A stretch of DNA of 64,000 nucleotides from Volucribacter psittacicida (GTDB taxonomy: Bacteria; Pseudomonadota; Gammaproteobacteria; Enterobacterales; Pasteurellaceae): assembly GCF_004339025.1 (NCBI RefSeq), contig NZ_SMFT01000001.1, positions 248,001-312,000 on the forward strand, read 5' to 3'. The number at the start of each line of letters is the position of its first letter. Within the stretch, counting starts at the first letter, position 1. The translations under genes and the position numbers were made by a program. This document shows positions 19,408 through 27,634 of the stretch, piece after piece. The notes under the pieces were generated by a model, which saw only the letters and a program-made list of their open reading frames with translations, did not search any database and was not told the origin of the DNA.

Positions 19408-19989
19408 ATGAAAAAATGGCTAGTGATTGCTTTGGTTGTTATTGTAGCAGTTTTTACTGTGATGGGAAGTTATAATAATTTGGTGCAAGCTGAGGAGGAA
19501 ATTGATTCGGTTTGGGCAAATGTGGAATCTTCTTATCAGCGTCGAGCGGATTTAATTCCTAATTTAGTCAATACGGTTAAGGGGCAGGCAAATTTTGAGA
19601 AAGAAACCTTAACGCAAGTGATTGAGGCGCGAGCCAATGCGTCACAAACAAAAATCGATCCTGCTAATATGACAGAGCAACAATTAGCAGAATTCCAACA
19701 AAGTCAAAATCAGGTAGGATCAGCCTTATCTCGTTTATTGGTAACGGTGGAACGTTATCCTGAACTTCAAGCTAATCAAGGTTTTATGAATTTACAGGCA
19801 CAATTAGAAGGGACAGAAAACCGTATTAATAAAGCCCGTAATGATTTTAATGCAGCGGCTCGCCTTTATAATCAAAAAGTGCGTCAATTTCCAACAAAAT
19901 TGGTGGCAATGTTATTTGGTTTTAAAGAAAAACCTTATTTTAAATCCAGTGAAGGGGCTGAGAATGCACCTGTGGTAAGTTTTAACTAA
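19408..19989 (+). CDS. LemA family protein
   Basis: This 193-residue protein has one N-terminal membrane helix (about 4-20) and a helical bundle carrying the LemA signature (ESSYQRRADLIPNLVNTVKGQANFE and AALSRLLVTVERYPELQANQGF-like segments). It is probably anchored in the inner membrane with the bundle outside. The biochemical role is not known. It is followed by two TPM-domain genes, a common LemA arrangement (LemA-TPM-YgcG), suggesting a shared membrane-associated function. Confidence 0.93.
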   Translation: MKKWLVIALVVIVAVFTVMGSYNNLVQAEEEIDSVWANVESSYQRRADLIPNLVNTVKGQANFEKETLTQVIEARANASQTKIDPANMTEQQLAEFQQSQNQVGSALSRLLVTVERYPELQANQGFMNLQAQLEGTENRINKARNDFNAAARLYNQKVRQFPTKLVAMLFGFKEKPYFKSSEGAENAPVVSFN

Positions 19990-20010
19990 GTGTGAAAAAG
20001 GTTCGCTAAT

Positions 20011-20454
20011 ATGCCATTATTTCGTAAGCCTATTCCCATTGATAAGTCCTTGATTGAGCAGAAAATTGGGGAAATAGAACAAAAGACTTCTGCTGAGTTG
20101 CGGGTTTATATTGAACGTAAGATAGCAAAAAATACTTCTGTTTTAGACCGCACTTTGGTGTTATTTGACCAATTAAACATGCAGGAAACGGCACAGCGTA
20201 ATGGCGTATTAGTTTATTTAGCTTTTGATGATCATTTGTGTGGTGTATTAGGCGATAAGGGAATACATCAATATGTGGGGAATGATTTTTGGCAGAAGGT
20301 AAATCAGCAAATGATTGCACATTTCAAACAACAGCAATATACGCAGGGCATTCTTGAGGCTTTAGGGGCGATTGGTGCTGAGTTAGCGAAGTATTTTCCT
20401 ATTCAAGCTGATGATATTGATGAGTTGCCTAATGAGGTGATTATTCATGATTAG
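20011..20454 (+). CDS. TPM domain protein without signal peptide
   Basis: This 147-residue protein matches the TPM phosphatase-like domain (IEQKIGEIEQKTSAELRVYIERK, then DHLCGVLGDKGIHQYVG). It has no clear signal peptide or membrane helix, so it may be cytosolic. Its end overlaps the start of the next TPM gene by 8 bases, showing translational coupling. TPM proteins occur beside LemA in many bacteria, but a catalytic role is not proven for this group. Confidence 0.85.
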   Translation: MPLFRKPIPIDKSLIEQKIGEIEQKTSAELRVYIERKIAKNTSVLDRTLVLFDQLNMQETAQRNGVLVYLAFDDHLCGVLGDKGIHQYVGNDFWQKVNQQMIAHFKQQQYTQGILEALGAIGAELAKYFPIQADDIDELPNEVIIHD

Positions 20455-21205
20455 ATCCTTTTGGCAAAAAAGTGCGGTGGTTTTTGTCATTATTTTTTGG
20501 GCAATTCAATTAGGGGCGGCACAATTTCCTGCGCCGCCTCAACCCTTTCGTTATGTTAATGATTATACCCATACCCTATCACAAACAGAACTTGCTCAGT
20601 TGGAAAAGGCATTGCAACAATATAGCCAGCAAACAAGTTCACAGATTGCGGTGGTAATGTTGCCAACGGTCGGCGATATGGATATTGCCCAATATGCTTT
20701 TGAACTTGGCGATAAATGGGGGATAGGGCGAAAGCAATTAAATAATGGCGTATTAATGTTAATTGCTAAAAATGATCGCAAGATTTTTATTGCAACAGGA
20801 CAGGGGCTTGAAGGGGCATTGCCTGATGCGTTTTTATCGCAACTGATTCGTCAGCAAATTACCCCTTATTTTAAACAGAATCAATATGCGCAAGGCATTG
20901 CTAATGGTTTATCGGCGATTATTGCAGCCAGCCAAGGGGAATACGAGGCTTATGAACCCGCACAAGAATCTCGCTTGGTTGAGGCTTTGCCCTTGATTAT
21001 TTTTGCTCTTATTGTGGCATTTTGGCTGTTTAAGCTGTTAGGCGGTAATCAAGTTTATATTAGTTCAAGCACGCATAACCGCACATCAAGCAGAAGAAAT
21101 CATAACCATTTCGGTGGTTTTGGTGGTGGAGGCTTTGGAGGCGGATCGGGCGGCGGCTTCGGTGGAGGCGGTTTCGGCGGCGGTGGTGCTGGGGGAAGCT
21201 GGTAA
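20447..21205 (+). CDS. YgcG-type TPM domain membrane protein with Gly-rich tail
   Basis: This 252-residue protein has an N-terminal signal sequence (about 8-25, ending near GAAQ), a periplasmic TPM domain (about 35-160 with SSQIAVVMLPTVG and GRKQLNNGVLMLIAKNDRKIFIATG), then one membrane helix (about 180-198). The cytosolic C-terminal tail consists mostly of glycine repeats (FGGGGFGGGS type, about 222-250). This is the standard layout of YgcG proteins. It is the last gene of the LemA-TPM-TPM operon. Confidence 0.9.
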   Translation: MIRSFWQKSAVVFVIIFWAIQLGAAQFPAPPQPFRYVNDYTHTLSQTELAQLEKALQQYSQQTSSQIAVVMLPTVGDMDIAQYAFELGDKWGIGRKQLNNGVLMLIAKNDRKIFIATGQGLEGALPDAFLSQLIRQQITPYFKQNQYAQGIANGLSAIIAASQGEYEAYEPAQESRLVEALPLIIFALIVAFWLFKLLGGNQVYISSSTHNRTSSRRNHNHFGGFGGGGFGGGSGGGFGGGGFGGGGAGGSW

Positions 21206-21287
21206 TTTTTGTGATTATCAATCTCTATGCTATACTTTTGCACCGATATTCATTTACGGACATATATTATTTATCTTGAGGTAAAAA

Positions 21288-21617
21288 ATGGAAACGTTAG
21301 AAAGAATTAAACAACAAATCAGTGAAAACCCTATTTTAATTTATATGAAGGGATCACCAAAATTTCCTTCTTGTGGCTTTTCGGCACGTGCGGTAGAAGC
21401 ATTAATTAATTGCCAAGTACCTTTTGGTTATGTAGATATTTTGCAACACCCTGATATTCGTGCTGAGTTGCCAAAATATGCGAATTGGCCAACCTTCCCA
21501 CAATTATGGGTAGAGGGCGAATTGGTCGGTGGTTGTGATATTATTTTAGAAATGTTTCAACAAGGCGAGTTGCAGACTTTACTGAAGCAAACCGCTGAGA
21601 AACATTCTCAAGAATAA
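21288..21617 (+). CDS. grxD: Monothiol glutaredoxin Grx4
   Basis: This 109-residue protein has the CGFS active site in SPKFPSCGFSARAVEAL, the WPTFPQLWVEG cis-proline segment and the GGCDI glutathione-binding motif. Monothiol CGFS glutaredoxins bind and pass on [2Fe-2S] clusters, usually with a BolA partner. The window also contains the Fe-S carrier gene erpA far downstream, but no BolA gene is adjacent. AGGTAAAAA precedes the ATG. Confidence 0.95.
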   Translation: METLERIKQQISENPILIYMKGSPKFPSCGFSARAVEALINCQVPFGYVDILQHPDIRAELPKYANWPTFPQLWVEGELVGGCDIILEMFQQGELQTLLKQTAEKHSQE

Positions 21618-21681
21618 TCACATTTTCTATAAGATCTTTATTATTCTATTTGACGATAAATATAAAGATCCACATTTAATG

Positions 21682-21714
21682 AACCACAAACGAGAAGGTT
21701 TGTGGTTATTCATT
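21682..21714 (+). terminator. Terminator of grxD
   Basis: AACCACAAAC (21682-21691) and GTTTGTGGTT (21698-21707) form a perfect 10-base-pair stem with a 6-base loop, followed by ATTCATTTTT. Confidence 0.75.
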
Positions 21715-21779
21715 TTTAGATTTTAGTGGCGTTTATGATATAAGTCATAAAATGCTATAACAATGAATAGGAGCATTTT

Positions 21780-23807
21780 TTGTTTATTACAAAGTTTTTT
21801 CAAAATAAATCCTCTTTTAATCCTTTTGTGATTTCGGTAACGTTATCGATTGTGGTATTGCTTGTTGTTTTAACGGTAGGCTTACCACAGGATAGCCAAA
21901 TCATATTAGATAGCATTAAATCAGGTATTTTTGCTAATTTTAGCTGGTTTTATATTATTGCCTTTTCAATCTTCTTAAGTTTCTTATTTATTTTGTCGAT
22001 CAGTAACTTAGGTAATATTAAATTAGGTATGAATGAAGATGAGCCGGAATTTTCTTTTCTCTCTTGGCTCGCTATGTTATTCGCCGCCGGTATGGGGGTA
22101 GGGTTGATGTTCTTTGGTGTCGCCGAGCCGTTGACCCATTATTTCTCTTCTATTACTACGGGCAGTGCCGAACATAAACAGCAAGAAGCCTTATTACATA
22201 CTTTCTTCCATTGGGGCATACATGCTTGGTCTGTTTATGGTGTTATCGCGTTGGCGCTGGCTTATTTTACTTTCCGTTATAAATTGCCTTTAGCCTTAAG
22301 ATCTTGTTTCTATCCGTTATTAAAGGATCGTATCAATGGTAAATTAGGCGATATGATTGATATTTTGGCATTGGTCGCCACATTATTCGGTATTATTACT
22401 ACGCTTGGTTTTGGTGCCTCTCAGCTTGGTGCGGGGCTAGAACAAATGGGGTTAATTTCCGATAATAGCTTTACGTTAAAAATCGTGATTATTGCCATTG
22501 TTATGAGCTTGGCGGTTTTCTCTGCTATTAGTGGGGTTGGTAAAGGGGTAAAATTATTAAGTGAAATTAACTTAAGTTTAGCCTTTTTATTAATGTTATT
22601 TGTATTAATTGCTGGGCCAACATTATATTTGTTGTCTTCATTTAGTGATAATTTAGGGACTTATTTAAGTAGCTTAATTGGACTAAGTTTTAAAACCTAT
22701 ATTTATGAATCCGAAAATACAGGTTGGTTTACAGGCTGGACAATCCTTTACTGGGCTTGGTGGTGTTCTTGGGCGCCTTTTGTTGGCTTATTTATTGCCC
22801 GTATTTCTCGTGGTAGAACCATTCGTGAGTTTATTTTTGGCGTATTAGCAGTGCCAAGTTTATTTTCCATACTTTGGTTTACTGTTTTTGGTAATAGTGC
22901 AATCTGGATTGATACCAATATCGCTAATGGTGCCTTACACGAGTTAATTTCCGCACCAGAAAAACTATTATTTAAATATTTAGATTATTTACCATTCTCA
23001 ACAATCACAGGCCTTTCTGCTCTTGTTATTATTGCCTTATTCTTTATTACTTCGGCGGATTCAGGCATTTATGTATTAAATAATATCGCTTCTCGTGATA
23101 AAAGCCTTACTTCTCCACGTTGGCAAGCCATTATGTGGGGCGTTTTAATGTCGATTGTGGCAATCGTATTAATGGGCTTAGGGGGCTTAGGGGCATTACA
23201 AACAATGACCTTAATTACCGCACTTCCGTTTGCTTTCTTAATGTTGATTATGTGCTTTAGCTTATGGAAAGGGCTAAGTGCAGATAAGAAATATTTTGAC
23301 GCAAAAGTAACACCAACCAGTATTTATTGGACAGGCGACAAATGGAAAGAACGCCTAAACCAAATGCTTAATCAGACGCAAGAAAAAGATATTTTAAAAT
23401 TCTTAAAACATACTGCGTTGCCGGCAATGCGTGAATTAAGACAAGAGTTAATTGGGGTACATAACCTTAATGTAGAGGTGGTGCATAATTTTGAGCAGGA
23501 AGAACCTAGCGTTGAAATTATTATCAAAAAAGAATCAATGCGTGATTTTATGTATGGCATAAAATCGGTAAGTTATGAGGTATCTGAGCAATTAATTAAT
23601 GATGAACATTTACCACATATTCAGCACGCAACCACCTATCAGCCAATCACCTACTTCTTTGATGGGCGGACAGGTTATGACGTACAATATATGACACGCA
23701 ATGAACTTATTGCCGACATATTACGCCAATATGAACGTTATCTCACCTTGCTTGATGATGTAGGCCAAGAATTAATGGCTCACGAACAAACAGAGCTTGC
23801 TGAGTAG
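21780..23807 (+). CDS. betT: BCCT family choline/betaine transporter (BetT-like), copy 1
   Basis: This 675-residue inner membrane transporter has twelve predicted helices and a long cytosolic C-terminal domain (about 510-675), as in BetT. Visible signatures are the glycine-rich GMGVGLMFFGVAEPL in TM3 and the tryptophan-rich substrate box WTILYWAWWCSWAPFVG in TM8. ARISRGRTIREF follows, and then the sodium or proton-site motif FFITSADSG. BCCT carriers import choline, betaine or carnitine for osmoprotection, and BetT types are usually proton-coupled. The start is TTG with AGGAG seven or more bases upstream. It is followed by a terminator and then a second, diverged BCCT gene. Confidence 0.9.
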   Translation: MFITKFFQNKSSFNPFVISVTLSIVVLLVVLTVGLPQDSQIILDSIKSGIFANFSWFYIIAFSIFLSFLFILSISNLGNIKLGMNEDEPEFSFLSWLAMLFAAGMGVGLMFFGVAEPLTHYFSSITTGSAEHKQQEALLHTFFHWGIHAWSVYGVIALALAYFTFRYKLPLALRSCFYPLLKDRINGKLGDMIDILALVATLFGIITTLGFGASQLGAGLEQMGLISDNSFTLKIVIIAIVMSLAVFSAISGVGKGVKLLSEINLSLAFLLMLFVLIAGPTLYLLSSFSDNLGTYLSSLIGLSFKTYIYESENTGWFTGWTILYWAWWCSWAPFVGLFIARISRGRTIREFIFGVLAVPSLFSILWFTVFGNSAIWIDTNIANGALHELISAPEKLLFKYLDYLPFSTITGLSALVIIALFFITSADSGIYVLNNIASRDKSLTSPRWQAIMWGVLMSIVAIVLMGLGGLGALQTMTLITALPFAFLMLIMCFSLWKGLSADKKYFDAKVTPTSIYWTGDKWKERLNQMLNQTQEKDILKFLKHTALPAMRELRQELIGVHNLNVEVVHNFEQEEPSVEIIIKKESMRDFMYGIKSVSYEVSEQLINDEHLPHIQHATTYQPITYFFDGRTGYDVQYMTRNELIADILRQYERYLTLLDDVGQELMAHEQTELAE

Positions 23808-23824
23808 GCAAAATCTTATAGAGA

Positions 23825-23856
23825 CACTTGGTGCTATAGCACCAAGTGCTTTTTTA
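23825..23856 (+). terminator. Terminator between the two BCCT genes
   Basis: CACTTGGTGCTA and TAGCACCAAGTG form a perfect 24-base palindrome followed by CTTTTTTA. The T-run ends only 11 bases before the start codon of the second transporter, leaving no room for a separate promoter after it. Confidence 0.85.
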
Positions 23857-23866
23857 TGGATAAAAA

Positions 23867-25807
23867 TTGAATAAAAATAAACTTATCAAAATCATTATGC
23901 GCCGATTTCCCTCTTCTATTTTTAATCTCAATGTAGTGCTAACCAGTTTATGTTTTTGCGGCATAATTATTGGTTTAGTGGTTTGGCAACCGCAACAAGC
24001 CTTGCAATATCTTGCTTGGATAAGAGAGTTTATTTTTACTCAATTTGGTTGGTTTTATGTATTAACCAGTGCAGGATTTATCTTCTTCCTTATTTTTCTT
24101 GCTTTAACCCGTTATGGCGATATAAAACTGGGGGACAATGATGATGAGCCTGAATTTTCCTTAGGATCTTGGTTCGCATTATTATTTACTGCAGGAATGG
24201 GAATTGGTATCGTTTTTCTCGGCGTAGCGGAACCTCTATCCCATTTTTTAGATCCCCTTAGCCATAAACAATTAGAACGCAATGCAGTTTTTCAAAGTAT
24301 CTTCCATTGGAGCGTCAATGCTTGGGCAATTTATGGCGTGATCGCCTTAGCCATTGCCTATTTTGGTTTTCGCTATAAATTACCGCTTTCTTTACGCTCT
24401 TGCTTTTATCCTTTTTTTAAACAAAAAATTGACGGCAAGTTAGGGGATATGATTGATATTCTTGGGCTTTGCACCAGCTTATTTGGCATTATCTGCACCT
24501 TAGCTTATAGTGCGATCCGCTTAACCATGGCTTTCCCAGAGGGAAGACTGACCACCCAAGTGATATTGGCCGGTGTTTTTATCATTGCCCTATTGGTGTC
24601 AATGAAACGCCTTGCCAACGGCTTGCGTTTAGTCAGTGAACTTAACTTAGTCTTGGCTTTATTATTAATGCTTTTTGTTTTACTAGTTGGGCCAACAGCT
24701 TATTTATTGTCCGCTTTCACAGAAAATATTGGCTATTATCTTAGTAGTTTTGTCAATGTTGGCTTTCGTACTTATGTTTACCAACCCGAAAACATAGAAT
24801 GGTTCAAACAATGGACAATTCTCTATTGGGCGTGGTGGTTTTCTTGGGCGCCCGCTTTTGGCATTTTTATTGCAAGGATTTCTAAAGGAAGAACAGTAAG
24901 GGAATTTATCTTTGGCATTTTAGTCGTGCCAAGTTTATTTTTTATTTTATGGTTTACCGTATTTGGTAATGGCGTTATATGGATCAATGAATATATTGCT
25001 CAGGGGCAATTAAAAGATTTTATCGATCAATCAGGTAAATTATTATTTGCTTTTTTATCTTATTTACCCCTATCAACCCTTTCACAATTTATTGCTCTTG
25101 CTGTTATTAGCCTATTTTTTATTACCACCATTGATTTTGGTATTTATATTCTCAATAACATTTCCTCAAAAGATAAAAGCCTTGTTGCACCTCGCTGGCA
25201 AGCCATAATGTGGGGAGCGATTTTAGCAACGGTAACCTTTATTCTATTTGAAATTGGAGGAACAGAGGCATTACAAGCTACCATGCTTATTTTTTCTTTG
25301 CCTTTTGCATTATTAATGATCGTTATGGCAATGAGCTTATTAAAAGGCCTACGTTTAGATTATTATTATCACAACAGCGAGCATAATAGCCAACATTGGC
25401 GAAATGAAGATTGGCGAGGACAATTAACAGAATTGCTGACTCAACATAATAAGCAAGACGCTATGACTTACCTAAAACATATCGCATTGCCAGCAATGCG
25501 AGAATTACGCCAAGAATTAATTGGCATTTATGAATTAAATGTACATTTAGAAACGGATTTTGAACAGATAAATCCTTATATTTTATTTATTGTACAATTA
25601 CAAAATGAGCAACAATTTGAATATAAATTAGAACTAGAAAAAAGCATCAATTATGAACAAGAAAAACGTTATCAAATATTAGCGAAAACCAATATTAATG
25701 AGTCCGCCTATGAAATACAATATTTATCAAAAAATGGGCTTATCGCCGATATTCTCCAACAATACGAAAACTATCTCGCCCAAGATCTAGAAATTGAGAA
25801 TATTTAG
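23867..25807 (+). CDS. BCCT family transporter, diverged copy 2
   Basis: This 646-residue membrane protein is clearly paralogous to the gene before it along its whole length. It keeps the TM8 box WTILYWAWWFSWAP and ARISKGRTVREF. It differs at key positions: GMGVGLMFFG becomes GMGIGIVFLG, and FFITSADSG becomes FFITTIDFG, losing the SADS motif near the cation site. This suggests altered coupling or substrate. The frame is fully open, so it is not an obvious pseudogene. The start is either TTG 23867 or ATG 23897, with no strong ribosome-binding site for either. It lies right after a terminator and probably depends on readthrough. Confidence 0.8.
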   Translation: MNKNKLIKIIMRRFPSSIFNLNVVLTSLCFCGIIIGLVVWQPQQALQYLAWIREFIFTQFGWFYVLTSAGFIFFLIFLALTRYGDIKLGDNDDEPEFSLGSWFALLFTAGMGIGIVFLGVAEPLSHFLDPLSHKQLERNAVFQSIFHWSVNAWAIYGVIALAIAYFGFRYKLPLSLRSCFYPFFKQKIDGKLGDMIDILGLCTSLFGIICTLAYSAIRLTMAFPEGRLTTQVILAGVFIIALLVSMKRLANGLRLVSELNLVLALLLMLFVLLVGPTAYLLSAFTENIGYYLSSFVNVGFRTYVYQPENIEWFKQWTILYWAWWFSWAPAFGIFIARISKGRTVREFIFGILVVPSLFFILWFTVFGNGVIWINEYIAQGQLKDFIDQSGKLLFAFLSYLPLSTLSQFIALAVISLFFITTIDFGIYILNNISSKDKSLVAPRWQAIMWGAILATVTFILFEIGGTEALQATMLIFSLPFALLMIVMAMSLLKGLRLDYYYHNSEHNSQHWRNEDWRGQLTELLTQHNKQDAMTYLKHIALPAMRELRQELIGIYELNVHLETDFEQINPYILFIVQLQNEQQFEYKLELEKSINYEQEKRYQILAKTNINESAYEIQYLSKNGLIADILQQYENYLAQDLEIENI

Positions 25808-25828
25808 TTTGATGATTTTATCTCATTA

Positions 25829-25875
25829 AAAGTGCGGTGAGTTTTAGGAAATTTTTTGAAAACGCACCGCACTTT
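25829..25875. terminator. Paired uptake signals between convergent genes
   Basis: AAAGTGCGGTG (25829-25839) and CACCGCACTTT (25865-25875) are perfect inverted copies separated by 25 bases. They lie between the convergent ends of the second BCCT gene and the dehydrogenase gene. The loop is long, but the arrangement fits a shared bidirectional terminator. Confidence 0.6.
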
Positions 25876-25912
25876 CTTACTGGTTTTTTCTATTTTTGTT
25901 GGTTAATACTTA

Positions 25913-26872
25913 TTATTTACCATTGGCATTAAGCCCCGTTTTCAACGCCACATCTTCTACAATTTTTCTTAAATTTTTAGCACTTTGTTGTAATTGCAAA
26001 AGCTCATTTTCAGTAAAATTATATTTAGGAATAGCGCCAATGCCTTGGCTATTTATAATTACTGGAACACTTAAAGTGATATTATGAATATCATACTCGC
26101 CATTTAATAACGTACCAACAGGAAGAACAGAATGTTCATTAACAGAAATCGCGCGAATAATACGAAATACACTTGCCGCAATCCCATGATTGGTATTTAA
26201 TTTTAGCGCAAATACTTTTAATCCTTCTTGCTTTACTTCATCTAAAAGTTGTTCGGGATCAATAGGATCAAAGCCATTATTACGACAATAATCTTCCACT
26301 TTTTGCCCCGCTATATTCATTAAGCTCCAAGGAAGAATACTATTGGCACCATGTTCACCCAGAATAAAACCAAAAATATTCTTAGGATCTAACCGCACTT
26401 TATCTGCAACAAGGCGCATTAATCTCGCACTATCTATTACACAACCCGAACTAATAGTACGTTGACGAGGGTAATTTGTGTTACAAGCAATAAAATGTGC
26501 GACGATATCACAAGGATTAGTCACAACAATAAGAATCGCTTGTGGTGAATAATGTTCTAATTGCTGAGCAATTTCTACACCAATTTGAGCGTTAATTTGT
26601 GCTAAAGATAAACGATCTTGCCCAACTTGAATTTGAGCGCCAGCAGTAATAACAATAATATCGCTATTTTCTGTATCGGCATATTCGCCAGAAATCACCT
26701 TAGTATTTTTTGCAAAGGTCAATGCACTCATATGGTTAAAGTCAATTTGCTCACCTTGACAACGCTGTTTATTTAAATCAACTAACACTAACTCTCGGCA
26801 TTGCCCCATATGTAATATAAAACTACAGATTTCTACACCAACAGCCCCTGCACCAATAACAGAAATTTTCAT
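25913..26872 (-). CDS. L-lactate/malate dehydrogenase family enzyme of uncertain substrate
   Basis: This 319-residue NAD-dependent 2-hydroxyacid dehydrogenase has a Rossmann GAGAVG at 7-12 and Asp32, which favours NAD over NADP. The substrate arginine R87, N119 and the D147/R150 pair are present, with catalytic H174 in GEHGANS. The specificity loop reads AGAQIQVGQDR. Lactate dehydrogenases have Gln and malate dehydrogenases Arg at the discriminating position, where this protein has Ile81. That points to a bulkier or hydrophobic 2-oxoacid, as in L-2-hydroxyisocaproate dehydrogenases, but this is inference. The gene stands alone, converging on the BCCT gene. Confidence 0.8.
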   Translation of the reverse strand: MKISVIGAGAVGVEICSFILHMGQCRELVLVDLNKQRCQGEQIDFNHMSALTFAKNTKVISGEYADTENSDIIVITAGAQIQVGQDRLSLAQINAQIGVEIAQQLEHYSPQAILIVVTNPCDIVAHFIACNTNYPRQRTISSGCVIDSARLMRLVADKVRLDPKNIFGFILGEHGANSILPWSLMNIAGQKVEDYCRNNGFDPIDPEQLLDEVKQEGLKVFALKLNTNHGIAASVFRIIRAISVNEHSVLPVGTLLNGEYDIHNITLSVPVIINSQGIGAIPKYNFTENELLQLQQSAKNLRKIVEDVALKTGLNANGK

Positions 26873-27165
26873 AATAACCTCTTTTAATTTCAGATTTAAT
26901 GTTAAATAAGTATAAATAAAAATGGCTAAAGGTGCGAGTTTTCTCTAAAAATTGGAACGCTTAGAGATATTGAGGGACATAACCTAAAAATTTTTGTGAT
27001 CAAGGCGACATTTTTAGAATTTTATACTTGCTTTATCTTGTGAATTCGTTGAGTATTCTTTATGTAAATTTAACATTGAATAATAAAGCAATATATTTAA
27101 AGAGATTATGTTGTGATATATGATGTTTTTTACAAAAAGGAATCAATAAAACAATAGAGGTCATT

Positions 27166-27375
27166 ATGGAAGTTGGTACAGTTAAATGGTTTAATAATGC
27201 CAAAGGATTTGGTTTTATTTCTGTTGAAGGTGGTGAAGTGGATGTTTTTGCTCATTATTCAGTCATTGAGATGGAAGGATACCGTTCTTTAAAAGCTGGA
27301 CAAAAGGTTAATTTTGAAGTAGTACATGGCGATAAAGGTTCCCATGCCACTAAAATAATTCCTATTTTAGGATAA
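27166..27375 (+). CDS. cspD: Cold-shock domain protein, CspD-like
   Basis: This 69-residue single cold-shock domain has RNP1 (KGFGFI) and RNP2 (VFAHYS) and the conserved [13 protein letters not shown] start. It closely resembles H. influenzae CspD, including [17 protein letters not shown] and the tail SHATKIIPI. It binds single-stranded nucleic acid. In E. coli CspD inhibits replication in stationary phase. It is preceded by almost 300 bases of non-coding DNA, which could include a long leader, and has its own strong terminator. Confidence 0.9.
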   Translation: MEVGTVKWFNNAKGFGFISVEGGEVDVFAHYSVIEMEGYRSLKAGQKVNFEVVHGDKGSHATKIIPILG

Positions 27376-27390
27376 TATCTAAACCATAAA

Positions 27391-27427
27391 AATAAACAGG
27401 CGAATTAATTTCGCCTGTTTATTTTTA
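27391..27427 (+). terminator. Terminator of cspD
   Basis: AATAAACAGGCGAA (27391-27404) and TTCGCCTGTTTATT (27410-27423) form a perfect 14-base-pair stem with a 5-base loop and a T-run. The A-rich left flank also allows function on the other strand. Confidence 0.88.
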
Positions 27428-27470
27428 TACGTTTTTGAGAAATTCTATTAATTAAAAAATTTTATATAAT

Positions 27471-27504
27471 AAAAAAGCCGATATCCAAAAAGAGAGATAT
27501 CGGC
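27471..27504 (-). terminator. Terminator of the xseB-ispA-dxs operon
   Basis: GCCGATATC (27477-27485) and GATATCGGC (27496-27504) form a 9-base-pair stem. On the minus strand it is followed by six Ts. It lies about 130 bases beyond the dxs stop codon. Confidence 0.8.
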
Positions 27505-27634
27505 GAGGTCTTAATGATAAGATTAAAAAGACATCTGCAATATGCAGTACACTAGCATTAACTCAGACTCGGATTTAAGCAAATAGTTCAATAAAAATAA
27601 ATTTTTTTACTCTCCTTTTTCGCTTTATTTCCAT

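Noticed and set aside
26873-27165. Riboswitch or RNA thermometer upstream of cspD
   Set aside because: The leader is long, but I could not find a conserved pairing pattern or motif, so none is claimed.
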